From NCBI RefSeq assembly GCF_023195535.1, contig NZ_JALPNF010000003.1:124001-188000 (forward strand): 64,000 nucleotides of DNA, in the 5' to 3' direction. The position numbers were made by a program, and so were the translations under genes. Source of the stretch: Sphingomonas faeni. GTDB taxonomy: Bacteria > Pseudomonadota > Alphaproteobacteria > Sphingomonadales > Sphingomonadaceae. The notes beneath the pieces are model-generated. The model had not been told where the DNA came from and searched no databases. It saw nothing but the letters and a program-made list of their open reading frames with translations. Positions 35,163 through 45,290 of this stretch are shown here, piece by piece (within the stretch, counting starts at the first letter, position 1; each line of letters starts with the position of its first letter).

Positions 35163-35178
35163 GTTCCGATATCGGAAC
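35163..35178. promoter_or_regulatory. Inverted repeat 2 in the adhesin leader (perfect palindrome)
   Basis: GTTCCGATATCGGAAC is a perfect 16-bp palindrome about 115 bp upstream of the adhesin start. It fits the same GTTYC-N6-GRAAC pattern as the copy at 35005-35020. As DNA it is a likely dimeric regulator site; as RNA it is too short-looped to fold well, which favours a DNA role. Confidence 0.6.
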
Positions 35179-35293
35179 TGAAGCATCGCCGCAGCGAACT
35201 CCTCCGTTCAGCCATCGAGGAAAACTGTCGCCGCCGATCGTCAATCGCGATCGAGCGGCGATCCGATGCAACGACACCGAAGAGGAAACAGCG

Positions 35294-38200
35294 ATGAACG
35301 TGGACGTGATCTCGAAGGCCACCGGCACCGTCAGCCAGGTTTCCACGGATACCATCAATCTCGGTGGACCAAGCATCGTCCGGCTGGATATCGCTCGCGC
35401 CGACGTCGCCGGGTTCGAACGGCAGGGCCAGGATCTCGTCGTCAGGCTGGCCAATGGCGAGCAGGTCCGGGTCGTCGACTTCTATCTCGACAACGCTGCC
35501 ATTCCTCACGACCTCGTGCTGCGTGAACCCGATGGCACGCAGTGGTTGGCGCGCACGACGAACACACCAGCCAGGTATTCGCTGATCGAGGACCTTGACG
35601 ATCTGACGACCGCCTCGGGCGGCGGATCGTCGCTTGCGCTGCCGGCGATCCTCGCGGGTGTCGCCGGGGCTGCCGGTCTGGCTGCGGTTGCAGCCGGCGG
35701 TGGCGGCGACGATGATCGGTCCGATCAGCCTAATCCCGGACCGGGCACCGGAGTCACGCCCGACACGACGCCTCCGACGACGCCGACCGCGACCGTTCGC
35801 GGCGACGGCGCGGTGTTGAGCGGCACCGGCGAGGCTGGCGCGACCATTCAGGTGCGCGATGCCAGCGGCGCCGTCATCGGCACCGGCGTCGTCGGCGCCG
35901 ATGGTACATATTCGGTCACGCTGACCGCGCCGCAGATCAAGGGCGACCCCATCGTGGTCACGCAGACCGATCCGGCCGGGAACGTTTCCGGCGGAACGAC
36001 CGTCGCTACCCCCGATCTGACGGCACCCGCGGCGCCCAGCGCGACGGTCGATGCGACCGGCACGATCATCACGGGTCGCGGCGAACCGGGCGCGACGGTC
36101 ACGGTCACCAATGCCGCAGGAGTAGTGATCGGGACCGCGGTCGTCGCGGCCGACGGAACCTACACCGTGACCCTCGCCGTACCGAGCGTCGATGGCGCAC
36201 CCGTTTCCGTCGTACAGACCGACGCTGCGGGCAATGTCTCCGCGCCCGTGTCCGCTGCCACGCCCGATCTGACCGCGCCCACCGCACCGACTGCGACGAT
36301 TGCTGACGACGGTGCGCAGATCACCGGTCGTGGCGAGCCGGGCGCCACCGTTACCGTTCGCGATGCGACCGGCGTGGTGATTGCCACCGTCATCGTCGCG
36401 CCCGACGGCAGCTATACCGCGACCCTCGTGCCGGCACAGGTCGACGGCACGACAGTGTCCGTCGTCCAGACCGATCCGGCCGGCAATGTCTCGCCGTCCG
36501 TCGATCTCGGTACGCCCGATCTCACCGCGCCGGCGCCGCCGACGATCACGATCGATGCCTCCGGAACGCAGGTCAGCGGTACCGGCGAGCCGGGTGCGCA
36601 AGTCGTCATCACCGATCCGGCCGGCGCGACGCTCGCGACGGTGACGGTCGCCGCCGATGGCAGCTACAGCGCCATTCTTTCGGCACCCCAGGTTGATGGC
36701 GAGGTGATCGAAGCCCGCCAGACCGATGCTGCCGGCAATGCCTCCGGCACGGCCAGCACGATCGCACCCGACTTCACCGCACCGGCCCAGCCGACCGCGA
36801 CGATCAGCGCCGACGGGACCTCGGTTGCCGGGACCGGCGAGCCTGGTGCGCGGATCGTCTTCGCGGACGCGACCGGCGCGGTGATCGCCACCGCGACGGT
36901 GGCGGCGGATGGCAGCTATAGCGCGGCGCTGACCCCGGCGCAGGCGAATGGCGAGCAACTGACCGCGACGCAGTTCGATGCGGCAGGCAATGCAGCGCCG
37001 CCGCTGTCGCTGGTCGCGCCCGATGTCACGGCACCGCCGGCACCCGTTGCGACGCTCGACGCCAGCGGCACCATCGTCAGCGGCTCGGGCGAGCCCGGCG
37101 CCAGCGTCACGGTCCGCGGCGTCGACGGCACCGTGCTCGGTACCGGGACGGTCGATGCGCAGGGCAATTATGCGATCCCGCTCGGCGCGGTGCAGGGGAA
37201 CGGCGAGACGCTGTCCGTCACGCAGGCGGATTCCGCCGGAAACACATCGCCGGCGTCCACGCTGGTCGCTCCCGACCTCACCGCGCCGCTTGCACCGACC
37301 GGCATCGTCGGCGGAGACGGCACCAGCATCAGCGGCTCGGGCGAGGCCGGCGCGACCGTCACGATCCGCAGCCCGGTCGGCGCCGTCATCGCGACCGCCG
37401 TGGTTGGCGCGGACGGGACCTATAGTGCGGCGCTCACGCCTGCGCAGGTCGATGGCGAGGTTCTGACGGTGCGTCAGGCCGATGCCGCGGGCAACGTATC
37501 GCCCATCGCGACGGCCATTGCGCCCGATCTGGTTCCGGACGACGCGCCCGACGCGCCGACCGCTACGGTCGTCGCCGACGGCACGGCGATAACCGGCGTC
37601 GCGGTCGCGGGTGCTGCGATCATCGTGTACGATGCCGACGGAACGATCGTCGGTACCGGCGTCGCAGCGGCGGACGGCAGCTATACCGTTGCGCTCGCGC
37701 CGCCGCGCATCGACGGCGAGACGATCGGTGTCACGCAATCCGACGCGGACGGCGATGTGTCGCCCCCCGCCTTTGCGGTCGCCCCCGATCTGACCGCGCC
37801 GGAAGCACCGGTCGCGACGCTCGATCCGACCGGTGCCGTGGTGACCGGCAGCGCCGAGGCGGGGGCTGCAATCACTGTGCGCGCCGCCGATGGGACCGTG
37901 CTGGGCACCGCAACCGCGAATCCGCGCGGTGATTTCGCCATCACACTCGATCCGATACAGGATGCCGGCGGTACCGTCTTGGTGACGCAGGCCGACGCGG
38001 CCGGCAATGTTTCGCCACCCGCCAGTCTTGCCGCCCCGGACTTCGTCGCGCCCGATGCGCCCTCCGCCAGTGTTGCGCCCGATGGTAGCGCGGTCGCCGG
38101 TGCCGGCGAGGCGGGCGCCGTCGTCACGGTGCGCGATGCCGGTGGTGCCGTGATCGGCAGTGCGGTTGTCGCGGCCGACGGGACCTATTCGGTGCCGCTC

Positions 38201-41200
38201 GCGCCGCCGCAGGCCAATGGCGAGACGGTGTCCGTCACGCTGACCGACGCGGCGGGCAACGTATCGACGCCTGTCGACGCGCTCGCACCGGATATCACTG
38301 CGCCCGGCACGCCGACCGCGACGCTGTCCGACGACGGCGGCTTGATCGCAGGGACCGGTGAACCCGGCGCGATCGTCACGGTCACTGCCCCGGGTGGCGC
38401 GGTCATCGGGTCCGCCGCGGTCGGTGCCGGCGGCAGTTACGTCGTCACGCTCGACACGCCGCAGACCAACGGCGAGACGCTGTCGGTGGCGCAGGCCGAT
38501 GCCGCCGGCAATACCTCCGCGCCGGCCAGCGTAGTCGCAGCCGACGTGACCGCACCCGCCGCGCCGGCGGTGGTCGTCAACGACGATGGCACGGCCGTGA
38601 CGGGCACCGGCGAGCCGGGCGCGACCGTCACGATCACCGATCCCGCAGGGGCCGTGATCGGCATGGCCCTGATCGAGGCCGGCGGCACGTATACGGCGCT
38701 GCTGAGCCCGGCGCAGGTCAACGGAGAAACCCTCAGCGCGACCCAGGCTGATGCCGCCGGCAACGTCTCCGGCATCGCCACGGCGGTCGCGCCCGATTTC
38801 ACCGTGCCCGCGCAGGTGGACGCGACGATCAACGGTGACGGCACGGCTGTATCTGGCACGGGGGAGGCCGGCGCCCGCATCGTCATCGTCGATGCCGCCG
38901 GAGCGACGATCGGCACCACGATCGTCGCGGCGGATGGCAGCTTCGAGGTCATCCTCACGCCCGCACAGGCAAATGGCGAGGCGCTCAGCGTCGTGCAGAG
39001 CGATCCGGCCGGCAATGTATCGCCACCGCTTGCCCTGACGGCGCCCGATATCACTGCGCCGCCGGCGCCGAATGCCGTGCTCGACCCATCCGGCACGATC
39101 GTGACCGGTACCGGCGAAGCCGGCGCGACCGTCTCGGTTCGCGATGCCGGCGGCGCCGAACTCGGTACCACGGTCGTCGACGAGCGGGGCGTCTACACGG
39201 TGGTCCTCGCCACGCCGCAGATCGATAGCCAGTCGCTCGACGTCGTGCAGACCGATCCGGCCGGCAACACCTCGGTTCCCACGCAGTTGATCGCGTCCGA
39301 CCTCACCGCACCTGCCGCCCCTGCGGCGACGGTCGGTGAGGATGGCCTCAGCGTCACCGGTACCGGCGAGGTCGGGGCCGCGATCGTCATCCGCGATCCG
39401 CTGGGTGCGGTTATCGGGAACGCCACGGTTGCGCCTGATGGGACCTACACGGCGACGCTGTCGTCGGCGCAGGTCGATGGTGAAGTGCTTGCCGTCCGGC
39501 AGATCGATGCCGCGGGCAACATCTCGCTGCCCGCCACGGCGACGGCGCCCGATCTGGTCGCGGATACCGATCCCGACGCGCCAAGTGCGGCCGTCGGCGT
39601 CGATGGTGCGACCGTGACGGGCACCGCGATCGGCGGCGCCGCGATCACGGTCTACGATGCCGATGGCGAAGTGATCGCCACGGGCATCGCCAACCCCGAT
39701 GGCAGCTACAGCGTCGCGCTTGCGCCGCCGCGGATCGACGGCGAGATCGTCCGCGTGACGCAGACCGAAGCAGACGGCGACATATCGCCGCCGGCAACCG
39801 CGGTCGCACCCGACCTGACCGCACCGATCGCACCGACGGCGGCGCTCGATGTAACGGGTACCGTCGTCACCGGAACGGGCGAGGCGGGCGCGACGATCAC
39901 CGTGCGCGCTGCCGACGGCACGCCGCTGGGCACGGCGATCGTGGACGCGGGCGGCTTCTATGCCGCAACGCTGGGTTCGCCGCAGACCAATGGCGAGGTG
40001 CTGAGCGTCACGCAGGCGGACGTGGCGGGCAATGTCTCGCCACCCGCCAACGTGGCGGCATCCGACATCACCGCGCCCGCAGCGCCGGTCGTGACGGTCT
40101 CCGATGACGGGACGCAAGTTACGGGCACCGGCGAGCCCGGAGCGACAGTCTCGATCATCGGTCCTGACGGCGCAACCATCGCCACCGCCATCGTGGCGGC
40201 CGATGCGAGCTATAGCGCGACGCTCGCACCGGCGCAGGCCAATGGCGAGCTGCTCGAAGCGATCCAGGTGGACGCCGCCGGCAATGCCTCGCTGCCGACT
40301 CTGGTAACTGCACCGGATATCACCGCACCAGCCGCACCGACGCTTGCGATCACGCTCGACGGTGCGGCCGCGACCGGTACCGGCGAGCCCGGCGCAACCG
40401 TGACCGTGCGCAACCCGGACGGCAGCACGATCGGTACGGCCGTCGTCGCGGACGACGGCACCTACACGCTGGCGCTAGATCCGGCACGGATCGACGGCGA
40501 GCTGCTGAGTGCCGTCCAGAACGATCCTGCGGGCAACGCATCGCCACCCGTCACGGCGGCGGCACCCGACTTCGATGCACCCGTCGGCCTTACTGCGGAC
40601 GTGTCGGATGATGGAACGACCGTCACGGGTGCCGGTCAGATCGGCGCGACGGTGACGATTCGTGATCCTGACGGGCTCGCGATCGGCACCGCCGTCGTCG
40701 GCCCAGACGGCAATTACATCGCTGCGCTGGCTCCGGCGCAGACCAATGGCGAGGTCCTGAGCGCAACGCAGGTCGACTCAAGCGGCAATGCCGGACTGCC
40801 CGTGTCGGCCACCGCGCCGGACCTGACCGCACCCGCGCTTCCGACGGCAGACGTCAACGACACCGGCACTGCGGTCACCGGCACGGGCGAAGCGGGAGCA
40901 ACCGTGACGGTCACTGCGCCCGGCGGCGCCGTGGTGGCGACGGCAATCGTCGGCGCGGACGGTGCCTACACTGCGACGCTGACCCCTGCGCAGGTCAATG
41001 GCGAGACGCTGAGCGTAGTTCAGGCGGATCCGACCGGTAACCCGTCGCCCGCCGCTACGGCACTGGCACCGGACCTCACGGCACCGGTTGCCCCGACCAT
41101 CGCGATCAACGACGATGGCACCGTCGTCAGCGGTACGGGTGAGCCCGGTGCGACGCTGACGATCACCGGGCCGGACGGCACGCCCATCGGCACGGTTCCG

Positions 41201-44200
41201 GTCGCCGGAGACGGTACGTACACGATCACGCTCGGCGATCCGCAGATCAATGGCGAAACGCTGACCGCAACGCAGACTGACCCGACCGGCAACGTGTCGG
41301 GCCCGGCGTCCACCATTGCCCCGGACTTCACCACGCCGCTGGCACCGACCGCGCTCGTCTCCGACGATGGCAGGGTCGTAACCGGCACGGGCGAAGCCGG
41401 TGCACGGATCGTCGTGACCAATCCGGCCGGCGCCGTAATCGGAGTCGCCACGATCGCGGCTGACGGCACCTACTCCGCGACGCTCGGCACGCCGCAACTG
41501 AACGGCGAGGTCCTGTCCGCGACGCAGACCGACGGCGGCGGCAACATCTCGCCGCCGGTCACGGCCACGGCACCCGACCTGACGGCACCGGCGATCCCGA
41601 CACTGGTGATCGCCGACGATGGCGCGAGTGCGAGCGGCACCGGCGAGCCCGGCGCTACCGTCACGCTCGTCGGACCCGGTGGCGTTACGATCGGGTCGAT
41701 CGCGGTTGAACCGGACGGCACCTATACGACGGATCTGGATCCACCGAGTCTGAACGGTGAAGCGTTCACCGCGACGCAGGCCGATGCCGAGGGCAATGTC
41801 TCGCCACCGGTCTCGGCCGTGGCTCCGGACATCACGGCACCGGCGGCCCCGGCGGCGACGATCGATGCCAACGGCACGATCGTGACCGGGACGGGAGAGG
41901 CTGGCGCGACGGTCAGCGTCAGCGGTCCGAACGGCCTTGTCGGCACGGCGGTCGTCGGCGCGGACAACACCTTCACCGTGCCGCTGTCGCCGGCCCAGGC
42001 CAATGGCCAGGCGCTTACCGTGATCCAGATCGATCCGGCCGGCAATGACTCGTTGCCCACCGGCATCCTGGCACCCGACATCACCGCGCCGACGGCACCG
42101 ACGGCGATCGTCGCCGCGGGCGGTACCAGCGTCAGCGGCACCGGCGAACCCGGCGCATTCCTGACGATCACCGCCCCCGGCGGCGATACGATCGGCTCGG
42201 TTACGGTAGGCGCGGACGGTACCTACCGCGCACCGCTGACCCCGGCTCAGGCCGATGGCGAGTTGCTCAGCGTGCGGCAGGCGGATGCCGCCAACAACGT
42301 ATCCGAGCCGTCGTCGGTATTGGCCCCCGACATCACGGCGCCGGCTGCACCGACCGCGGTCGTCTCGGCGAATGGCGGGTTCGTTACCGGCACCGGTGAG
42401 CCGGGTGCGACCGTCCAGGTCACCGGTCCCGACGGACTGCTGGGCACGGCGATCGTTGCTCCAGGCGGCAGCTACGCGGTAGCGCTGTCGGCACCGCAGA
42501 CCGACAGCCAGTCGCTGACGGTCACGCAGACCGACCGTGCGAACAACACGTCGCTGCCGACAACCGTGGTCGCACCCGACGATACGGCACCGTTCTCGCC
42601 GACCGCCACCGTCTCCGCCGAGGGCGACGCGGTCGTCGGTACCGGCGTCGCCGGCGCCGCGATCACCGTGCGCGGCCCTGCGGGGGATGTCATCGGGACC
42701 GCTGAGGTTGGCGTGGACGGCACCTATACGGCGCTGCTCGACATCGCGCAGCGCAACGGCGAAGTGCTGAGCGTGGTACAGTCCGATGGGGTGGGCAACG
42801 AGTCGCCGCCCGTTCCCGCGATCGCACCCGACCTCACCGCACCCGCCGCGCCGAGCATCGACGTCGGCGCCGGTGGTGACATCGTGACGGGCTTGGGCGA
42901 GCCGGGCGCTACGGTGACGATCACCCGCGACGGCGTGGCGATCGGGACTGCGGTCGTCGGGAGCAATGGGTCGTATCAGGTCACGCTCGCCGAGCCGCAG
43001 CGCAACGGCGAGACACTGGAGGCGACGCAGCGCGACGATGCCGGCAACGTTTCCGATCCGGCCACCGCGGTCGCACCCGATCTGACCGCTCCCGACGCCC
43101 CGACGGCACTGCTGATTACAGGAGACGGGACGACGGTGACGGGTATCGGCGAGCCCGGTGCACGCGTGGATGTTCGCGGCACTGGCGGTGCCTCGCTTGG
43201 GAATGGACTGGTCGATGCGGACGGGAACTTCACCGTCACGCTGGTCCCGGCCCAGGTCAGCGGGGTGACGCTTGCGGTGACTCAGACGGATGCGGCAGGC
43301 AATCCTTCGTTGCCGGGCACTGTCATCGCGCCGTTCGACATCGACGCGTTCGACAACAGCAACACGGCATCGATCGATCTGGTCCCGGCGACCTCGGCGG
43401 TGGACTTTGGCAGTGCGGCGTATGTGGCACTCGTCGCGCTCGGCGTCGTCGATCTGCAGGCTGAGGTGCTGTCGGTGCCCGACGTCCGGTTTACGGTGGA
43501 GGACGGGCACAGCCTCGATGCGGTCTTCACCTACAACGCCTTGCTCGATATCGGCGCCGCCAGTGGCTATTCCGTCGTCGTGCAGCGCTTCGACGGGACC
43601 AATTGGGTCGCGGTCGACGGACCGGGCAATGCCTCGCTGCTCGATATCCGGCTGCTCGACGATAATCTGGTTGCAACCGAAACACTGGGCCCGGGCGAAT
43701 ACCGGGCGTTCCTGACGTTTGCGGGCGCGGCGGGCGTCGGGCTGCTCGGTAGCCTCGCTGTCGCCGGTGTGGATGCAGATTTTACGGCCGTCGCCGGTGT
43801 GGTTCCTGCCGCCGTGTCGGGCAACGTCATCGCCGATCCGGGGGCAGGCGGCGCAGTCGATATCGTCGGACCGGGCACGCAAGTGGACAGCGTGACCGTC
43901 AACGGCGTGCCTACTGCGGTAACGGCCAACGGCACCGTCGTCGATGGCGCCTGGGGTACGCTGGTGATCAATCTGGACGGCAGCTATACCTACACGCCGG
44001 ATACCAATGCACTAGCGATCGGGGAGACCGATACGTTCACCTACACGCTTCGCGATCCGACCGATGGCGAGCTTGAGAGCGCCACCCTGTCGATCGCGAT
44101 CGGCAGCCCCGACATCACCGGTGCGCCGGTGGCCGCCGCGGACGTGGCGGTCGCGGCCGTGACGTACGACAACGTCGTGACAACGACGGCGCCGACGACC

Positions 44201-45217
44201 GCGTTCTCGTTCAACTCGTCAGGCCCGTTGGGCCTCCTTTCGACGGGAGCCGGCGGTAGTGCCTTCACGGTGGCAGCAAACACCGTGTCGGACATCTCCA
44301 TCACCGCCGTTCGCGCACCCGGCCTGTCCGTCTTGCCGAACTACACGCTGACCGTGCGCAACGCAGCGGGCGCCGTGGTCGAACAAGTGACGCAGATCGC
44401 CGTTGTCGGGCTGCCGATTGGTACCGGCACCGTGTTCACCGTCGAGGATCTCCCGGCCGGGCGATACACGTACACCATATCGAGCAGCGCAGCGGCAGGA
44501 TCGTTCGCGACCACCGTATCGGTCGGGGCAACGACGACGTTCCTCGACCAGTTCACGCTCGGCAGCGTGGCGACGGCAGAGGGCAACCTGCTCGACAACG
44601 ACACCGCGAATACGTCGTTCGCGGGGATCCGGGTGGATTCGGGTACCGGCTTCACTGAGATCGGCGATACCGAGGTCGTGTTGACCGGACAGCACGGGAC
44701 GCTGACGATCGACGAAACGGGGGATTATCTCTATCGACCCAGCGCAACGCTCGGTTACTCGGCGGTCGATCTCTTCGACACGTTCACCTACCAGTTGGTC
44801 CAGCCCGACGGTACCGTGGCAACGTCCACGCTGACCGTGACGATCGATGTGCCCGCGGACGGCACGGCGGCGGCGATCTTTGCCAGCCAAGCCGCCGGCA
44901 GCGAAATCGACGTCATCGCCTTGGATGCGTTCCTGGCGCCTGGGCTCGACGCAGACGCATCGGTCGCGGTCGCGGATGACGGCAGCGCGATCGGCCGTGC
45001 GATCTACGAGGTGTTCGAGGGGCAGGGCGAGTTGGAAAGCGTCCTGGCGAACTATCTCCCGCCCGAAGAAACCACCGCGTTGGACGGCGTGGGCGATGCG
45101 GGGCATCCAAGTTTCGCCGTCGATGTCGCGATGCCCGCGGTGGTCGATCCGCTCGACTATATCGTCGCGCCGGAAGATCCAGACCGGTTCGGTACCAATG
45201 CCAATTCTGTTTTTTAA
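35294..45217 (+). CDS. Giant BapA-type surface adhesin with 30 Ig-like modules
   Basis: A 3307-residue protein, exported by the type I system encoded next to it, that should mediate cell-surface attachment and biofilm. Residues 1-115 form a BapA-prefix-like beta domain, followed by an Ala/Gly helix-like linker (LAGVAGAAGLAAVAAGGGG) and an Asp-rich spacer. Residues 159-2682 are thirty Big_6-like Ig modules of mostly 84 residues (TAPxxP...GTGEPGATVTV...DGTYxxTL...Q.DAAGNVS...APDL). The last 625 residues hold a unique beta domain, two VCBS-like domains (near 2843 and 3097) and a C-terminus with VDPLDYI, the probable secretion signal. No GGxGxD RTX repeats and no cysteines are seen in the parts I read. 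The ATG at 35294 has an AGAGGAAA site; the frame is open 77 codons earlier but without support. Confidence 0.93.
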   Translation: MNVDVISKATGTVSQVSTDTINLGGPSIVRLDIARADVAGFERQGQDLVVRLANGEQVRVVDFYLDNAAIPHDLVLREPDGTQWLARTTNTPARYSLIEDLDDLTTASGGGSSLALPAILAGVAGAAGLAAVAAGGGGDDDRSDQPNPGPGTGVTPDTTPPTTPTATVRGDGAVLSGTGEAGATIQVRDASGAVIGTGVVGADGTYSVTLTAPQIKGDPIVVTQTDPAGNVSGGTTVATPDLTAPAAPSATVDATGTIITGRGEPGATVTVTNAAGVVIGTAVVAADGTYTVTLAVPSVDGAPVSVVQTDAAGNVSAPVSAATPDLTAPTAPTATIADDGAQITGRGEPGATVTVRDATGVVIATVIVAPDGSYTATLVPAQVDGTTVSVVQTDPAGNVSPSVDLGTPDLTAPAPPTITIDASGTQVSGTGEPGAQVVITDPAGATLATVTVAADGSYSAILSAPQVDGEVIEARQTDAAGNASGTASTIAPDFTAPAQPTATISADGTSVAGTGEPGARIVFADATGAVIATATVAADGSYSAALTPAQANGEQLTATQFDAAGNAAPPLSLVAPDVTAPPAPVATLDASGTIVSGSGEPGASVTVRGVDGTVLGTGTVDAQGNYAIPLGAVQGNGETLSVTQADSAGNTSPASTLVAPDLTAPLAPTGIVGGDGTSISGSGEAGATVTIRSPVGAVIATAVVGADGTYSAALTPAQVDGEVLTVRQADAAGNVSPIATAIAPDLVPDDAPDAPTATVVADGTAITGVAVAGAAIIVYDADGTIVGTGVAAADGSYTVALAPPRIDGETIGVTQSDADGDVSPPAFAVAPDLTAPEAPVATLDPTGAVVTGSAEAGAAITVRAADGTVLGTATANPRGDFAITLDPIQDAGGTVLVTQADAAGNVSPPASLAAPDFVAPDAPSASVAPDGSAVAGAGEAGAVVTVRDAGGAVIGSAVVAADGTYSVPLAPPQANGETVSVTLTDAAGNVSTPVDALAPDITAPGTPTATLSDDGGLIAGTGEPGAIVTVTAPGGAVIGSAAVGAGGSYVVTLDTPQTNGETLSVAQADAAGNTSAPASVVAADVTAPAAPAVVVNDDGTAVTGTGEPGATVTITDPAGAVIGMALIEAGGTYTALLSPAQVNGETLSATQADAAGNVSGIATAVAPDFTVPAQVDATINGDGTAVSGTGEAGARIVIVDAAGATIGTTIVAADGSFEVILTPAQANGEALSVVQSDPAGNVSPPLALTAPDITAPPAPNAVLDPSGTIVTGTGEAGATVSVRDAGGAELGTTVVDERGVYTVVLATPQIDSQSLDVVQTDPAGNTSVPTQLIASDLTAPAAPAATVGEDGLSVTGTGEVGAAIVIRDPLGAVIGNATVAPDGTYTATLSSAQVDGEVLAVRQIDAAGNISLPATATAPDLVADTDPDAPSAAVGVDGATVTGTAIGGAAITVYDADGEVIATGIANPDGSYSVALAPPRIDGEIVRVTQTEADGDISPPATAVAPDLTAPIAPTAALDVTGTVVTGTGEAGATITVRAADGTPLGTAIVDAGGFYAATLGSPQTNGEVLSVTQADVAGNVSPPANVAASDITAPAAPVVTVSDDGTQVTGTGEPGATVSIIGPDGATIATAIVAADASYSATLAPAQANGELLEAIQVDAAGNASLPTLVTAPDITAPAAPTLAITLDGAAATGTGEPGATVTVRNPDGSTIGTAVVADDGTYTLALDPARIDGELLSAVQNDPAGNASPPVTAAAPDFDAPVGLTADVSDDGTTVTGAGQIGATVTIRDPDGLAIGTAVVGPDGNYIAALAPAQTNGEVLSATQVDSSGNAGLPVSATAPDLTAPALPTADVNDTGTAVTGTGEAGATVTVTAPGGAVVATAIVGADGAYTATLTPAQVNGETLSVVQADPTGNPSPAATALAPDLTAPVAPTIAINDDGTVVSGTGEPGATLTITGPDGTPIGTVPVAGDGTYTITLGDPQINGETLTATQTDPTGNVSGPASTIAPDFTTPLAPTALVSDDGRVVTGTGEAGARIVVTNPAGAVIGVATIAADGTYSATLGTPQLNGEVLSATQTDGGGNISPPVTATAPDLTAPAIPTLVIADDGASASGTGEPGATVTLVGPGGVTIGSIAVEPDGTYTTDLDPPSLNGEAFTATQADAEGNVSPPVSAVAPDITAPAAPAATIDANGTIVTGTGEAGATVSVSGPNGLVGTAVVGADNTFTVPLSPAQANGQALTVIQIDPAGNDSLPTGILAPDITAPTAPTAIVAAGGTSVSGTGEPGAFLTITAPGGDTIGSVTVGADGTYRAPLTPAQADGELLSVRQADAANNVSEPSSVLAPDITAPAAPTAVVSANGGFVTGTGEPGATVQVTGPDGLLGTAIVAPGGSYAVALSAPQTDSQSLTVTQTDRANNTSLPTTVVAPDDTAPFSPTATVSAEGDAVVGTGVAGAAITVRGPAGDVIGTAEVGVDGTYTALLDIAQRNGEVLSVVQSDGVGNESPPVPAIAPDLTAPAAPSIDVGAGGDIVTGLGEPGATVTITRDGVAIGTAVVGSNGSYQVTLAEPQRNGETLEATQRDDAGNVSDPATAVAPDLTAPDAPTALLITGDGTTVTGIGEPGARVDVRGTGGASLGNGLVDADGNFTVTLVPAQVSGVTLAVTQTDAAGNPSLPGTVIAPFDIDAFDNSNTASIDLVPATSAVDFGSAAYVALVALGVVDLQAEVLSVPDVRFTVEDGHSLDAVFTYNALLDIGAASGYSVVVQRFDGTNWVAVDGPGNASLLDIRLLDDNLVATETLGPGEYRAFLTFAGAAGVGLLGSLAVAGVDADFTAVAGVVPAAVSGNVIADPGAGGAVDIVGPGTQVDSVTVNGVPTAVTANGTVVDGAWGTLVINLDGSYTYTPDTNALAIGETDTFTYTLRDPTDGELESATLSIAIGSPDITGAPVAAADVAVAAVTYDNVVTTTAPTTAFSFNSSGPLGLLSTGAGGSAFTVAANTVSDISITAVRAPGLSVLPNYTLTVRNAAGAVVEQVTQIAVVGLPIGTGTVFTVEDLPAGRYTYTISSSAAAGSFATTVSVGATTTFLDQFTLGSVATAEGNLLDNDTANTSFAGIRVDSGTGFTEIGDTEVVLTGQHGTLTIDETGDYLYRPSATLGYSAVDLFDTFTYQLVQPDGTVATSTLTVTIDVPADGTAAAIFASQAAGSEIDVIALDAFLAPGLDADASVAVADDGSAIGRAIYEVFEGQGELESVLANYLPPEETTALDGVGDAGHPSFAVDVAMPAVVDPLDYIVAPEDPDRFGTNANSVF
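35768..43339 (+). repeat. Array of 30 tandem Ig-like modules (about 252 bp each)
   Basis: Modules start at 35768, 36020, 36272, 36524, 36776, 37028, 37280, 37532, 37793 and so on. Twenty-four are exactly 84 residues. Modules 8 (37532) and 16 (39557) have 87 residues and a distinct start (VPDDAPDAP, VADTDPDAP) and core (VYDADG, PPRIDGE). Modules 25, 27 and 29 have 83, and the last (43085) is slightly longer. Modules 4-9 resemble modules 12-17 in order, which points to an eight-module duplication. Both strands stay open for over a thousand codons here because the repeats avoid stops, so long reverse frames in the array are not genes. Confidence 0.92.
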
Positions 45218-45233
45218 GAAATCAGAACGGATT

Positions 45234-45290
45234 TAATATAATGATCTCAATAACATAAAGGCACTGGCCTTATACATTTTATTAAAGGTA
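45234..45290. promoter_or_regulatory. AT-rich linker between the adhesin and secretion genes
   Basis: A stretch of about 55-85 bp with far more A and T than its surroundings. It contains TATAAT (45237-45242) and CTTATACATTTTATT, and a weak AAGGC-ACTG-GCCTT hairpin (45258-45271) followed by T-rich sequence. It could hold a leaky terminator for the long adhesin transcript and an internal promoter for the secretion genes. No good -35 box is visible, so the promoter reading is tentative. Confidence 0.4.

Noticed and set aside
35063..35293. A longer adhesin start at 35063.
   Set aside because: The 77 extra codons show no domain or signal, and the ATG at 35294 has a good ribosome-binding site followed by the BapA-prefix-like domain.
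35099..43882. Very long open frames on the minus strand inside the adhesin gene (35099-40117 and 40778-43882).
   Set aside because: They are exact antisense shadows of the repetitive Ig array. The composition is Arg/Asp/Gly-rich without domains, and they follow the 252-bp period of the sense gene.
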